Assembly (NCBI GenBank): GCA_027024445.1 | Contig: JALVSJ010000265.1 | Span: 1 to 38,767, forward strand | Length of the DNA stretch: 38,767 bases | From: Desulfobacterales bacterium | GTDB taxonomy: Bacteria > Desulfobacterota > DSM-4660 > Desulfatiglandales > Desulfatiglandaceae | Direction: 5' to 3' | Part shown: positions 27,413 through 38,767 of the stretch, piece by piece | Position numbering within the stretch: the stretch's first letter is position 1 | Layout: the number at the start of each line of letters is the position of its first letter | Program-made: the position numbers and the translations under genes | Notes under the pieces: model-generated | Databases searched by the model: none | Told to the model about the DNA's origin: nothing | What the model saw: the letters and a program-made list of their open reading frames with translations, nothing else

Positions 27413-29494
27413 ATGAACAAAATAGTGGAAGAACACCTTGATGAAGGTCTGGAAAAGGCGAGGCGGCTTGCTGAAGAGGAAGCCGGTATTTCCCGTAAAC
27501 CGCTGGGCCCAGCGCGGTTTGTGATCCCCACGATAGGTGTGCTGTGGTGTCTGTTCCAGCTATCCATTGCTAGCTGGCTGATAATTGACACCGTGCTTAT
27601 CCGGGCGATCCACTTAGGCTTTGCCTTTTTAATTGTTTTCTTGAACTATCCGCTTTTCAAGAAGAGGAGATGGGGACTGGACTTTCTCTCTGCTAAGGAT
27701 AGAATTCCCATACCTGACTATTTTATTGCAGCCATTGCATGTCTGTCCGCGGTTTATATTGCCATAGATTACGCAGGCATAAGTGCGAGATATGGAGCCC
27801 CGATCACCCGGGATGTTGTTATTGGTCTCACTTTGCTTGTATTATTGCTAGAAGGATCCAGAAGGGTTATCGGGCCCGCCCTATCAATTATTGCCATATT
27901 CTTTTGCGCATATGCCTTTCTCGGGCCTTATATGCCGGATATCCTGGCGTTCAAAGGGGTTTCCTTAAATAGATTCATAGGCCAGATGACTATGTCCACA
28001 GAGGGTATATATGGTATTCCCTTGGATGTATCTGCCACTGTGGTGTTTCTGTTCGTCCTGTTTGGCTCCATGCTTGAGCGGGCTGGCGCTGGAGAGTACT
28101 TCATCAATCTTGCCCTGAGCCTTCTGGGGGGATTCAAGGGTGGGCCTGCAAAGGCTGCCGTGCTGGGCAGTGGGTTGACAGGCCTTGTCAATGGATCAAG
28201 TATCGCGAACATCGTGACTACGGGCACATTTACCATCCCGCTGATGAAACGGGTGGGCTACCCGCCAAAAAAGGCCGCTGCCGTGGAGGTAGCAGCAAGC
28301 ACAGATGGACAGATAGCGCCGCCAATAATGGGTGCTGCGGCATTTATCATTGCCGAGTATGTAAACGTACCCTACATTGAGGTCATAAAGGCTGCGGCCA
28401 TCCCAGCCTTTGCCTCCTATGCCGCGCTTCTATATATTACTCACATAGAGGCGTCGAAACTTGGTTTGAAAGGGATCCCCAGAAGTGAGTTACCCCCGTT
28501 TTTCAGGACCTTTTTGAGCGGACTCCATTATCTTATCCCTCTCTTTGGCCTGCTTTATGAACTCATCATTCTGCGTCACTCGCCTGAGCTTGCCGCCTTT
28601 CACGCGGTGTGGATCCTAGCTGTGGTAATGCTGTTACAGCGACCTGTTAAGGCCTATTTTAAGAACCAGCCTGTTGTGCCAGCGCTCAAGCAGGGTGTGG
28701 TTGATATATTTACCGGCATGGCCAATGGGGCCCGCAACATGTGTGCAGTTGCAATGGCAACTGCGGCAGCAGGAATTATTGTTGGCGTTGTGGCCATGGG
28801 CCTGGGCCAGCTTATCACAGAGATTGTGGGTGCTCTGGCAGGGGAAAACGTCTATCTTTTGTTAATAATCACAGCCTTTGCCAGTCTGATTATCGGTATG
28901 GGGCTGCCCACTACTGCCACTTACATTGTCATGGCCTCTTTGACGGCCCCCCTAATAGTTGAATTGGGCTCTGAGATGGGATTCGTGGTACCACTTATGG
29001 CAGCACATCTTTTTTGTTTCTTTTTTGGGATTTTGGCTGATGACACCCCTCCGGTAGGGCTTGCGGCCTATGCAGCAGCGGCCATTGCAAAGTCTCCCCC
29101 CATCCCAACGGGGTTGCAGGGTTTCATGTATGACATCAGGACAGCTATCCTGCCCTTCATGTTCATCTTCAATGCTGACCTTATTCTCCACAATATAAAC
29201 AGTTGGTCAGTGGCGTTTCTTATCTTCGCCATGGCGTGCATTGGCAATTTTGCCTTTGCCTCAGCCACCCAGGGTTGGTTCATAGCTCGAAACAGGTTCT
29301 ATGAGATCCCACTGCTTCTTGCAGTAACTTTCATCCTCATGAGACCAGACGCGGTGGCTCGTTACTTGGGAGTCCCTCATGAGCAGCGCTACTGGATGTA
29401 TCTTATAGGTCTCGGCATTTTCGGCCTTGTCTATGTGTTGCAGAGGCCTAGGAGTCCAGGCAGATCAAAGCTCAAAACAGCCGCTTTTGCATAA
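27413..29494 (+). CDS. TRAP transporter permease, fused small (4TM) and large (12TM) subunits
   Basis: 693 residues, mostly hydrophobic, with a cytoplasmic charged start (1-35). The first membrane helices (about 36-170) correspond to the small DctQ-like part and the rest to DctM. The DctM region has VFLFVLFGSMLERAGAGEYFINLALSLLGGFKGGPAKAAVLGS, the conserved GSSIANIVTTGTFTIPLMKR and IIGMGLPTTATYIV. TAXI-type systems usually have this fused form. A weak GCGGAG ribosome-binding sequence precedes the ATG. It works with the TAXI protein encoded just upstream in importing an unidentified organic anion. Confidence 0.95.
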   Translation: MNKIVEEHLDEGLEKARRLAEEEAGISRKPLGPARFVIPTIGVLWCLFQLSIASWLIIDTVLIRAIHLGFAFLIVFLNYPLFKKRRWGLDFLSAKDRIPIPDYFIAAIACLSAVYIAIDYAGISARYGAPITRDVVIGLTLLVLLLEGSRRVIGPALSIIAIFFCAYAFLGPYMPDILAFKGVSLNRFIGQMTMSTEGIYGIPLDVSATVVFLFVLFGSMLERAGAGEYFINLALSLLGGFKGGPAKAAVLGSGLTGLVNGSSIANIVTTGTFTIPLMKRVGYPPKKAAAVEVAASTDGQIAPPIMGAAAFIIAEYVNVPYIEVIKAAAIPAFASYAALLYITHIEASKLGLKGIPRSELPPFFRTFLSGLHYLIPLFGLLYELIILRHSPELAAFHAVWILAVVMLLQRPVKAYFKNQPVVPALKQGVVDIFTGMANGARNMCAVAMATAAAGIIVGVVAMGLGQLITEIVGALAGENVYLLLIITAFASLIIGMGLPTTATYIVMASLTAPLIVELGSEMGFVVPLMAAHLFCFFFGILADDTPPVGLAAYAAAAIAKSPPIPTGLQGFMYDIRTAILPFMFIFNADLILHNINSWSVAFLIFAMACIGNFAFASATQGWFIARNRFYEIPLLLAVTFILMRPDAVARYLGVPHEQRYWMYLIGLGIFGLVYVLQRPRSPGRSKLKTAAFA

Positions 29495-29522
29495 AATCAG
29501 GGCAGTGGAAAGGAGGAAGTGA

Positions 29523-30014
29523 ATGGCTTTTCAAAAGGCGATCCTGGCAGTGATAATGACAACCACTTTATGCATTGCTGCAAATGCCTGGGCTGGCGAG
29601 CGTTTCATTGACAATGGAGATGGGACGGTGACTGACACAGAATTGGGGCTTATGTGGAGTCAGACAGACAACCAGGGTGATATCGATTGGAAGGGGGCGC
29701 AGCGTTGGGCAAGGTATACTTTTCCTCTTCTTGTCCCCCCAGAGAAGAGGCAAGGATGGCGACTACCTAGACTGGAGGAACTAAGAAGTCTTTATGTGCG
29801 AGACAAGAAATTTAAAGGCTATGAGTCGGACTGCGGGTTAAAGGTAAAGATTGCACCGCCTATCAGGATAAGCTGTGGATGGATATGGTCATCGGAGCGG
29901 AGGTCTATTACCGCAAGGGTGTTTAATTTCCAGCGAGGCTATGCATACACTGATCGTATGGTCCACAAAAGGGGATACAGGGCCTTGGCAGTCAGACCCT
30001 TGAAGATGAGGTAA
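29523..30014 (+). CDS. Secreted DUF1566 (Lcl C-terminal) domain protein
   Basis: 163 residues. Residues 1-25 form a signal peptide (KAILAVIMTTTLCIAANAWAG), so the product is exported. The mature part starts with the DUF1566 hallmark RFIDNGDGTVTDTELGLMWSQ, then WKGAQRWARY, GWRLPRLEELRSL and SSERR...RVFNFQRGYAY...GYRALAVR. These domains resemble formylglycine-generating-enzyme/lectin-like folds but their function is not established. Two cysteines in the mature part could form a disulfide. An AAAGGAGG ribosome-binding site and a 28-base gap to the TRAP permease suggest the same operon. Confidence 0.85.
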   Translation: MAFQKAILAVIMTTTLCIAANAWAGERFIDNGDGTVTDTELGLMWSQTDNQGDIDWKGAQRWARYTFPLLVPPEKRQGWRLPRLEELRSLYVRDKKFKGYESDCGLKVKIAPPIRISCGWIWSSERRSITARVFNFQRGYAYTDRMVHKRGYRALAVRPLKMR

Positions 30015-30029
30015 AAAGGAGAACAGCCT

Positions 30030-30485
30030 ATGAGACAGGTAAAGAGGATAATGGCAGCTATTGCCTTTTCAAAGTACTCTCAGGGAATCCTCGAGTTTGC
30101 AGCCCAGCTCACTCGTCGCCTTGATTGCGAGCTTGTGGTGGTGAATGTGATAAACATCAGGGATATGCAGGCTGTGAGCGAGATAGAATCCATGGGCTAC
30201 CAGGTTGACGCCCAGGAATATGTAAGGGGAGTGGAGACGGACCGCCGAGCGGAACTGGAAAAGATGCTGAAAGGGGTGCAGATCCACCCTGAGAAAGTAA
30301 AAGTAGTGTTCCATGTGGGCCATCCTTTGGAGATGTTGCTTAAGACCGTTGATGAGGAAAAAATAGACATGGTAGTGATGGGACCCAAGGGGCGGACAGA
30401 TTTACGCCATGTGCTTGTGGGTTCAGTGGCAGAGAAAATGTTCAGGCATTGCCCCGTACCGCTGGTTTCATACCGTATGAAATAG
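30030..30485 (+). CDS. Universal stress protein (UspA family), ATP-binding type
   Basis: 151 residues. It has IMAAIAFSKYSQGILEFAAQLTRRLDCELVVVNVI at the start and the ATP-binding signature GPKGRTDLRHVLVGSVAEKMFRHCPVPL (G-2x-G-9x-G-S) at the end, intact unlike in the first Usp of this window. It lies 15 bases after the DUF1566 gene with an AAAGGAG ribosome-binding site, in the TRAP gene group. In Halomonas, the Usp TeaD sits in and regulates the TeaABC TRAP system, so a similar regulatory role is a reasonable inference. Confidence 0.9.
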   Translation: MRQVKRIMAAIAFSKYSQGILEFAAQLTRRLDCELVVVNVINIRDMQAVSEIESMGYQVDAQEYVRGVETDRRAELEKMLKGVQIHPEKVKVVFHVGHPLEMLLKTVDEEKIDMVVMGPKGRTDLRHVLVGSVAEKMFRHCPVPLVSYRMK

Positions 30486-30621
30486 GCAGACAAATCTTTT
30501 CAATAACCTGTGCCTTCCTTATTTCACTCCGAGGATGTGCGCGGGTTGTTTTTTGGACAAATTCCTGCGGGAATATCAGCTTCTAATCCCTTTTATGATT
30601 ATGAACTCTCAGGGGGAAGAA

Positions 30622-31404
30622 ATGGATTTTGAATGCATTATCTATGAAAAAGAGGGAGAAATTGCTGTTATAAAGCTTAACAGGCCCCATGTTCTCAATG
30701 CCATGAATAAGCAGCTATGGCTGGATCTGCAGCAAGCGATGGAGGATGCTAGGATAGATCCAGGTATCAAAGCAGTCATTATTACAGGCGAGGGCAGAGC
30801 GTTTTCTACAGGGGCTGATTTGAAAGAGTCAAAAACAAGAAGTATTGAGGAATATCGAGACTATCTCAACGAGCTTCAAGAAGCCTCGAGGAAGATCATA
30901 CGATTTGAAAAACCCACCATTGCCGCCATCAATGGTTATGCCCTGGGGTCCGGTTATGAGCTAGCCCTGGCCTGTGACATTCGAATTGCAGCTGAAGAGG
31001 CACAGATAGGCTCACCTGAGGCTAAGGTAACCTCATCTGTTACGGGAGGAGCTATGAGACTTATTCAGGATCTGGTTGGTCCAGGCAAAGCCAGGGAACT
31101 TTTGTTCACCGCTGAATACATTGATGGAAAAGAGGCTGAAAGAATTGGACTTGTTAACAAGGCCGTAGCACAGGATCGGCTGATGGATGAGGCTAAAGCC
31201 ATGGCAGCAAAGATCGCAAAAAACTCGGCCTTCTCTCTCAAAATGATAAAACGGGGCCTGCTTATAGCACAAGAAGGAGTGAGCCTTGAAGCCCTCATGG
31301 ACTATGAAGTGGAGGCATGTCTGGCCTGTGTGTCTACAAAGGAACGTCAGGTGTCGCTAAAAGAATTTGAAAACAGGAAAAAAGGGGATTCGGCCAAGCG
31401 CTAA
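30622..31404 (+). CDS. Enoyl-CoA hydratase/isomerase family protein
   Basis: 260 residues from the chosen ATG at 30622 (AGGGGG ribosome-binding sequence five bases upstream; in-frame ATGs at 30601 and 30535 would add residues that do not fit the family). The crotonase fold shows VIKLNRPHVLNAMNKQL, the oxyanion-hole segment GRAFSTGADLKES, and NGYALGSGYELALACDIRIAAEEAQIGSPEAKV with a conserved acidic residue. The C-terminal segment is GPGKARELLFTAEYIDGKEAERIGLVNKAV. It acts on a CoA thioester, but the exact reaction cannot be assigned. It follows the TRAP genes, so it may act on the imported substrate; that is inference. Confidence 0.9.
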   Translation: MDFECIIYEKEGEIAVIKLNRPHVLNAMNKQLWLDLQQAMEDARIDPGIKAVIITGEGRAFSTGADLKESKTRSIEEYRDYLNELQEASRKIIRFEKPTIAAINGYALGSGYELALACDIRIAAEEAQIGSPEAKVTSSVTGGAMRLIQDLVGPGKARELLFTAEYIDGKEAERIGLVNKAVAQDRLMDEAKAMAAKIAKNSAFSLKMIKRGLLIAQEGVSLEALMDYEVEACLACVSTKERQVSLKEFENRKKGDSAKR

Positions 31405-31416
31405 TCAGGATCTCTG

Positions 31417-32328
31417 TTATCGCCTTTCAATATAATAGTTTTCCAGCTTGGTCAGTTTTTGCAGATATTCAGGTTGGAATTCCAGGTCGTGATAATGGCT
31501 GATTTCTCTTTTTAGTGAAACCACAATGGGGTAAATGTCTATTCCGTAACTATTCACCCCCCGCCTGTCGGCCTCGTGCAAGATCAGGAGGCAGTAATAG
31601 GTGGCCAGAAGCCTGATACGGTTGTCCCGTCTTGATAAACACGCCCTTCCTCCTATGGTATTCACTAGAAACCCTGCATACTTATAAAGCACATCGAAAG
31701 AGGGGCGAAGCCTTAGTCGATCAGGACACTTATCCCCCTCCATAACCCATCTGTAAAGAATATCTAGATTTATCTCCATAGAGTCCTGTTCATTGAGCAG
31801 TATTTCTCGCACCAGCCTAATCCCTCTTAACCCTAGGGTCCTGTAAAGATGGTAAATGTTTTTCGTTAGGATTGTTGGATTGATACCCTCGCCTGCAGGC
31901 ACAGGAGGGTGTGCTGATAGTTGCCTTACCATTTCTCTCGAATACTCTAGCAGGGATTTGCCAAGCTCCAGGTGCTGTATATAAGGCTTGCGATCAAGGT
32001 AAGAGAAGAAATCTCTCACATCATTTTCCAACTGAGTGCAGTAATCTATTTTCTGCTTGGCCTGTTGGCTCGCCGCGGGTGTGTGGGCAGAGGAAGGGCT
32101 GGTCGGCATCTTAGGAGCTTCGCCAGAGGCTTTTGCCGATGGCATTGCGGGCTTGCCAGAACTTGTTGGCAAAGGTGGTCGTTTTCCTCTTGCCTGTTCT
32201 GTGGTTTTCTGTGGGGAAGCCACATGATTTCGAGCAAGCTCCTTTTTCAGAACATAACCCAAAAGAATCGCTAATATTATAGCCAATAGGACCCACCAGA
32301 ATACGCCTTTTCTTTTTTGTTTTTTCAT
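31417..32328 (-). CDS. Membrane-anchored protein of unknown function
   Basis: 303 residues. A basic start (MKKQKRKG) and one membrane helix (about 9-27, VFWWVLLAIILAILLGYVL) make it an inner-membrane anchored protein with the bulk outside. Residues 30-90 are a Pro/Ser/Ala/Lys-rich linker. Residues 92-303 form a compact, mostly helical domain starting DYCTQLENDVRDFFSYLDRKPYI, with four cysteines in the domain. I do not recognise the domain; the overall look is of a conserved deltaproteobacterial hypothetical. It lies 36 bases downstream of fumarase beta, on the same strand, and could be co-transcribed. Confidence 0.8.
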   Translation of the reverse strand: MKKQKRKGVFWWVLLAIILAILLGYVLKKELARNHVASPQKTTEQARGKRPPLPTSSGKPAMPSAKASGEAPKMPTSPSSAHTPAASQQAKQKIDYCTQLENDVRDFFSYLDRKPYIQHLELGKSLLEYSREMVRQLSAHPPVPAGEGINPTILTKNIYHLYRTLGLRGIRLVREILLNEQDSMEINLDILYRWVMEGDKCPDRLRLRPSFDVLYKYAGFLVNTIGGRACLSRRDNRIRLLATYYCLLILHEADRRGVNSYGIDIYPIVVSLKREISHYHDLEFQPEYLQKLTKLENYYIERR

Positions 32329-32364
32329 GCGGCACCTGCAGATTGGGTAATGTTTGTTGTTTTC

Positions 32365-32928
32365 CTAAGCGGTTTCGTACCTCTTTCTTCCTTCTGCGTA
32401 AAGATCATTTCCGTAAATATCATAGACAACTATAGTAGGAAGTTTTTCCACCTTCAGTCGACGAATGGCCTCAGGCCCTAAATCCTCATAGGCTATAATT
32501 TCCGCTTCCTTGACGGCTGTTGCCATTAGGGCGCCCGCACCCCCTATGGCAGCCATGTACACAGCCTTATGCTTCACTATCGCCTCTTTGACTTCTTGGG
32601 AACGTTTGCCCTTTCCAATCATCCCCTTTAATCCCAACTCCAAGAGCTTAGTTGTATATGGATCCATCCTATAGCTGGTCGTAGGGCCTGCTGCCCCTAT
32701 TACTCGGCCAGGAGGGGCTGGTGAGGGGCCGACATAATATATAACCTGCCCCTGCAAGGAGAAAGGAAGCTCCCCGTTGGCATCAATCAATTCCACTAGC
32801 CTCTTGTGTGCAGCGTCTCTCGCTGTATAGACAATGCCGCTGATCAGGACTCGATCTCCCGCCCTAAGTCCCTCAACGTCTTTGTCATTAAGGGGCGTAA
32901 AAAGCTCTATAGGGCTGCTGGATGTCAT
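32365..32928 (-). CDS. Class I fumarate hydratase, beta (C-terminal) subunit
   Basis: 187 residues. It corresponds to the C-terminal half of single-chain class I fumarases and pairs with the upstream alpha subunit to interconvert fumarate and malate. Diagnostic parts are LRAGDRVLISGIVYTARDAAHKRL, GPTTSYRMDPYT, GLKGMIGKGKRS and YMAAIGGAGAL. A related L(+)-tartrate dehydratase beta cannot be fully excluded, but fumarase fits the carbon-metabolism context. A GGGAGTGGGAAG ribosome-binding sequence precedes the ATG. It follows the alpha gene by 16 bases. Confidence 0.9.
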   Translation of the reverse strand: MTSSSPIELFTPLNDKDVEGLRAGDRVLISGIVYTARDAAHKRLVELIDANGELPFSLQGQVIYYVGPSPAPPGRVIGAAGPTTSYRMDPYTTKLLELGLKGMIGKGKRSQEVKEAIVKHKAVYMAAIGGAGALMATAVKEAEIIAYEDLGPEAIRRLKVEKLPTIVVYDIYGNDLYAEGRKRYETA

Positions 32929-32944
32929 GGTCTTCCCACTCCCT

Positions 32945-33784
32945 TTATAGCACTATCTCCCGATGGCGATTTGCGTGACACTGAATGTTTACAGCAACGG
33001 GTAGGCTAGCGATGTGGCAAGGCATCATGTTTATGTGAACTGCGAGGGACGTGACTCTTCCCCCCAACCCCTGGGGACCAACGCCACTTTTATTGATCTC
33101 ATCCAAGACTTCTTGCTCCTTAGAGGCCAGATCCGGGTCTTGGTTGGGGGAGCCCACTGGCCTCAGAAGGGCCTTTTTCGCCATCAATGCACACTGCTCA
33201 AAGTTACCGCCTATACCTACCCCTATGATGGTTGGGGGGCAAGGGTTTGGTCCGGCCTTGACAACCGTTTCTACCACCTTCTCCTTTACTCCTTCCCAAC
33301 CGGCAGAAGGGGGAAGCATATACAAAGCACTCATATTTTCACTGCCTCCGCCCTTGGGAACCACCCACATTCGGAGCCGGGATCCTGGGACCAGCTCGAG
33401 GTGGATTATCACTGGAGTGTTATCACCCGTATTTTGTCTGCTGAAAGGATGGCAAACTGATTTGCGCAGATATCCTTCTTCATAGCCCTGTCTTACACCT
33501 TCTTCAACCGCCTCACGGAAATCTCCATTAACTACTACGACCTCCTGACCCAGTTGGGCAAAAATGACCACCAAACCAGTATCCTGACATATGGGGATCC
33601 CCTGGCTCTCTGCGAGCATTGCGTTTTCCAGCAATCGCTCAAGGATGTCTCTTCCGACTTCAGATTCCTCCACATCTCGCGCCGTTCGCAGGGCTTCAAC
33701 CATGTCAGGGCCGAGGATAATATTAGCGGCGACCACCTCCTTCCTGATGGCCTCGACAATCATTTTCACAGAAATCTCGCGCAT
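32945..33784 (-). CDS. Class I fumarate hydratase, alpha (N-terminal, iron-sulfur) subunit
   Basis: 279 residues. It carries the oxygen-sensitive [4Fe-4S] cluster. The expected cysteines are seen in QGIPICQDTGLVVIF, KSVCHPF and GNFEQCALMAKKALLR, and MWVVPKGGGSENMSAL is present. With the beta subunit it forms the split fumarase common in anaerobes. A GGAG ribosome-binding sequence lies about 10 bases ahead of the ATG. It is the first gene of an alpha-beta operon, perhaps continuing into the membrane-anchored protein gene. Confidence 0.92.
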   Translation of the reverse strand: MREISVKMIVEAIRKEVVAANIILGPDMVEALRTARDVEESEVGRDILERLLENAMLAESQGIPICQDTGLVVIFAQLGQEVVVVNGDFREAVEEGVRQGYEEGYLRKSVCHPFSRQNTGDNTPVIIHLELVPGSRLRMWVVPKGGGSENMSALYMLPPSAGWEGVKEKVVETVVKAGPNPCPPTIIGVGIGGNFEQCALMAKKALLRPVGSPNQDPDLASKEQEVLDEINKSGVGPQGLGGRVTSLAVHINMMPCHIASLPVAVNIQCHANRHREIVL

Positions 33785-33834
33785 AGGAAAGAACTCCGAA
33801 CGTGATTGACTTCCTTATGGGATCGCATTAAAGA

Positions 33835-34044
33835 TTATTTTTTCGAACCATCCAAAGATGAGCCAGAAAGTTCTTTTGTTTCATCATCATCCAAGGGAAA
33901 AGCCTGAGCTTCTACAACTGAAATGAGCGGTTTTTTGTCCTGGGTTTTTTGTGCCAATTCTTTGCAATGCTGAGCTGCTGGTGTTATATACAAGAGAATT
34001 GGATTAATGGCAATCAAATAACATAACCACGTAGCTAGTACCAC
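33835..34044 (-). CDS. Possible small membrane protein (weakly supported)
   Basis: A 69-residue frame from a GTG, with a hydrophobic start (LATWLCYLIAINPILLYI) and an acidic tail (FPLDDDETKELSG). No ribosome-binding site is visible and the family is unknown. It fills most of the 304-base gap between the divergent fumarase alpha and surE genes, so the fumarase and surE promoters would have to fit around it. The ORF may be chance; otherwise I see nothing in this gap. Confidence 0.22.
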   Translation of the reverse strand: MVLATWLCYLIAINPILLYITPAAQHCKELAQKTQDKKPLISVVEAQAFPLDDDETKELSGSSLDGSKK

Positions 34045-34088
34045 AGAAACGGGGTATCGACTTGGTGTGAGGAGATAAGATTAAGCCC

Positions 34089-34886
34089 ATGAGGATACTG
34101 CTGACCAATGATGATGGCATTAATGCTCCAGGGTTGTTTGCTCTGTGCAAAGAATTTTCGAAGGACAATGAGGTGCATGTCGTAGCTCCTGAGACCGAAA
34201 TGAGTGCTGTTGGCCATGCTATCACACTCACATCTCCCCTCCGAGTGTGGGAGATAACAAGAGACGGCATGTTTTACGGGTACGCGGTTAGTGGTACACC
34301 GGCTGATTGTGTGAAGATTGCTGTAAAAGAACTATTGGAGGCACCCCCTGACGTGGTGGTCTCAGGGATAAATCCAGGCCGCAATGTGGGCATGGACATT
34401 CTATATTCGGGAACCGTATCTGCAGCTACAGAGGCGGCGTTCCTCGGGTATAAGGCCGCCTCCGTATCCATTGACACCCGAAAAGATCCTGCCTATGGGT
34501 TTGCGGCCAGAGTGGCACGTGCAGTTGTTGAATTTATTATGGAAAAAGGACTCCGGGACGGCACAGCTCTTAACGTTAATGTCCCCGGGCTACCACCGGA
34601 GCAGATTAGAGGAATCGTTTTTGCGAGACAAGGTTTGTCACGGTTCGAAGAGCGTTTTGAGCGACGAAACGATCCAAGAGGAAATACCTATTACTGGCTG
34701 GCAGGAGAGACAATAGTTGAAAACGGCTCACCTGATACTGATTTCGTAGCGCTCAAAAGTGGGATGATTACGATAACGCCCATTCATTATGACCTGACCT
34801 GTGAGGAAGAGCTGCACAGGCTTCAAAGGCTTGGCCCGCCCAGTGTGGAAGATTTATCAGACAGAGCAAAGGTCCCAATGGGCTGA
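34089..34886 (+). CDS. surE: 5'/3'-nucleotidase SurE
   Basis: 265 residues. SurE is a metal-dependent phosphatase of nucleoside monophosphates linked to stationary-phase survival. The metal site is in MRILLTNDDGINAPG, with VVAPETEMSAVGHAITLTSPLRV, GTPADCVKIAV and SGINPGRNVGMDILYSGTVSAATEA following, all family signatures in the right order. The C-terminus is a little longer than usual. A GAGGAGAT sequence lies roughly 10-13 bases before the ATG. It is convergent with nifJ, with 32 bases between stops. Confidence 0.95.
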   Translation: MRILLTNDDGINAPGLFALCKEFSKDNEVHVVAPETEMSAVGHAITLTSPLRVWEITRDGMFYGYAVSGTPADCVKIAVKELLEAPPDVVVSGINPGRNVGMDILYSGTVSAATEAAFLGYKAASVSIDTRKDPAYGFAARVARAVVEFIMEKGLRDGTALNVNVPGLPPEQIRGIVFARQGLSRFEERFERRNDPRGNTYYWLAGETIVENGSPDTDFVALKSGMITITPIHYDLTCEEELHRLQRLGPPSVEDLSDRAKVPMG

Positions 34887-34918
34887 ATGCCTTTGAGCGG
34901 GCAAGCCTCTTAGCTCAT

Positions 34919-38571
<3,653 letters not shown>

Positions 38572-38767
38572 ATGAGTAGACAATATCCTTCACTTCCTAT
38601 TCCTGCAGTGGCCGCAGTGATATTCCAAGGCCATAGTGTATTGCTAGCCAAGAGGGCTAGCGAGCCTTCCAAGGGGCAATGGTCCTTACCTGGAGGGATA
38701 ATTGAGGTGGGAGAGACCCACAAAGCTGCACTCAAAAGGGAGATTAGAGAGGAGACAGGTCTAGAAA
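38572..38767 (+). CDS. NUDIX hydrolase (partial, C-terminus off the right edge)
   Basis: 65 codons are visible from an ATG preceded by GAAAGGAAA. The translation runs MSRQYPSLPIPAVAAVIFQG, LLAKRASEPSKGQWSLPGG, and the Nudix box GIIEVGETHKAALKREIREETGL is complete (G5xE7xREUxEExGU). Such enzymes hydrolyse nucleoside diphosphate derivatives; the resemblance is to the MutT/ADP-ribose pyrophosphatase-like group, but the substrate cannot be told from this fragment. Confidence 0.9.
   Translation, partial: MSRQYPSLPIPAVAAVIFQGHSVLLAKRASEPSKGQWSLPGGIIEVGETHKAALKREIREETGLE

Overview
The window looks like a near-origin chromosomal segment from an anaerobic, autotrophic or acetate-oxidising bacterium, most likely a Desulfobacterota (former deltaproteobacterial) lineage. 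This placement is inferred from gene content only: a bacterial-type acetyl-CoA synthase cluster, single-chain pyruvate:ferredoxin oxidoreductase, two-subunit class I fumarase, a TRAP-TAXI transporter, DnaA sequences with deltaproteobacterial character, and a short KAVKWISE-type protein resembling ones I associate with sulfate reducers.

Layout. (1) 1-6.5 kb: 5' part of parA/soj (minus), a perfect parS palindrome, an orphan hypE, ddl, a 617-base AT-rich non-coding region, a first dnaA (dnaA1), two small ORFs, a universal-stress protein and a GAF protein. (2) 6.5-17.2 kb, all on the minus strand: a 2-hydroxyacid dehydrogenase, birA, gpsA, gyrA, gyrB, dnaN and a second, degenerate dnaA (dnaA2) in the classical dnaA-dnaN-gyrB-gyrA position; no recF is seen. 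(3) 17.3-26 kb, all plus: cooC, acsD (with a long Lys/Ala/Glu tail), acsB, acsC and acsE, then a cassette NifX-like / NifU-like scaffold / NifX-like that ends at a strong terminator. (4) 26.2-31.4 kb, plus: TAXI binding protein, fused TRAP permease, a DUF1566 secreted protein, a second Usp and an enoyl-CoA hydratase-family enzyme. (5) 31.4-38.8 kb: a membrane-anchored protein of unknown function, fumarase beta and alpha, surE, nifJ (PFOR) and the start of a NUDIX hydrolase.

How it fits together. AcsE passes a methyl group from methyl-tetrahydrofolate to the AcsCD corrinoid protein, and AcsB joins it to CO and CoA. PFOR links acetyl-CoA to pyruvate, fumarase serves the C4 branch, and biotin ligase serves biotin-dependent carboxylases if any are present. 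The CO dehydrogenase catalytic subunit (acsA/cooS) is not in the window although its maturation ATPase cooC is.

Most noteworthy: two strongly diverged DnaA proteins 11 kb apart. The one at the canonical locus has lost several ATPase signature residues, while the better-preserved copy lies 2.7 kb from parS. Other points are the acs-linked NifX-NifU-NifX cassette and the AcsD tail. Strand bias switches at about 17.2 kb (dnaA2 / cooC), but I found no cluster of consensus DnaA boxes, so the origin position remains open. No tRNA, rRNA, CRISPR, insertion sequence or prophage was recognised.
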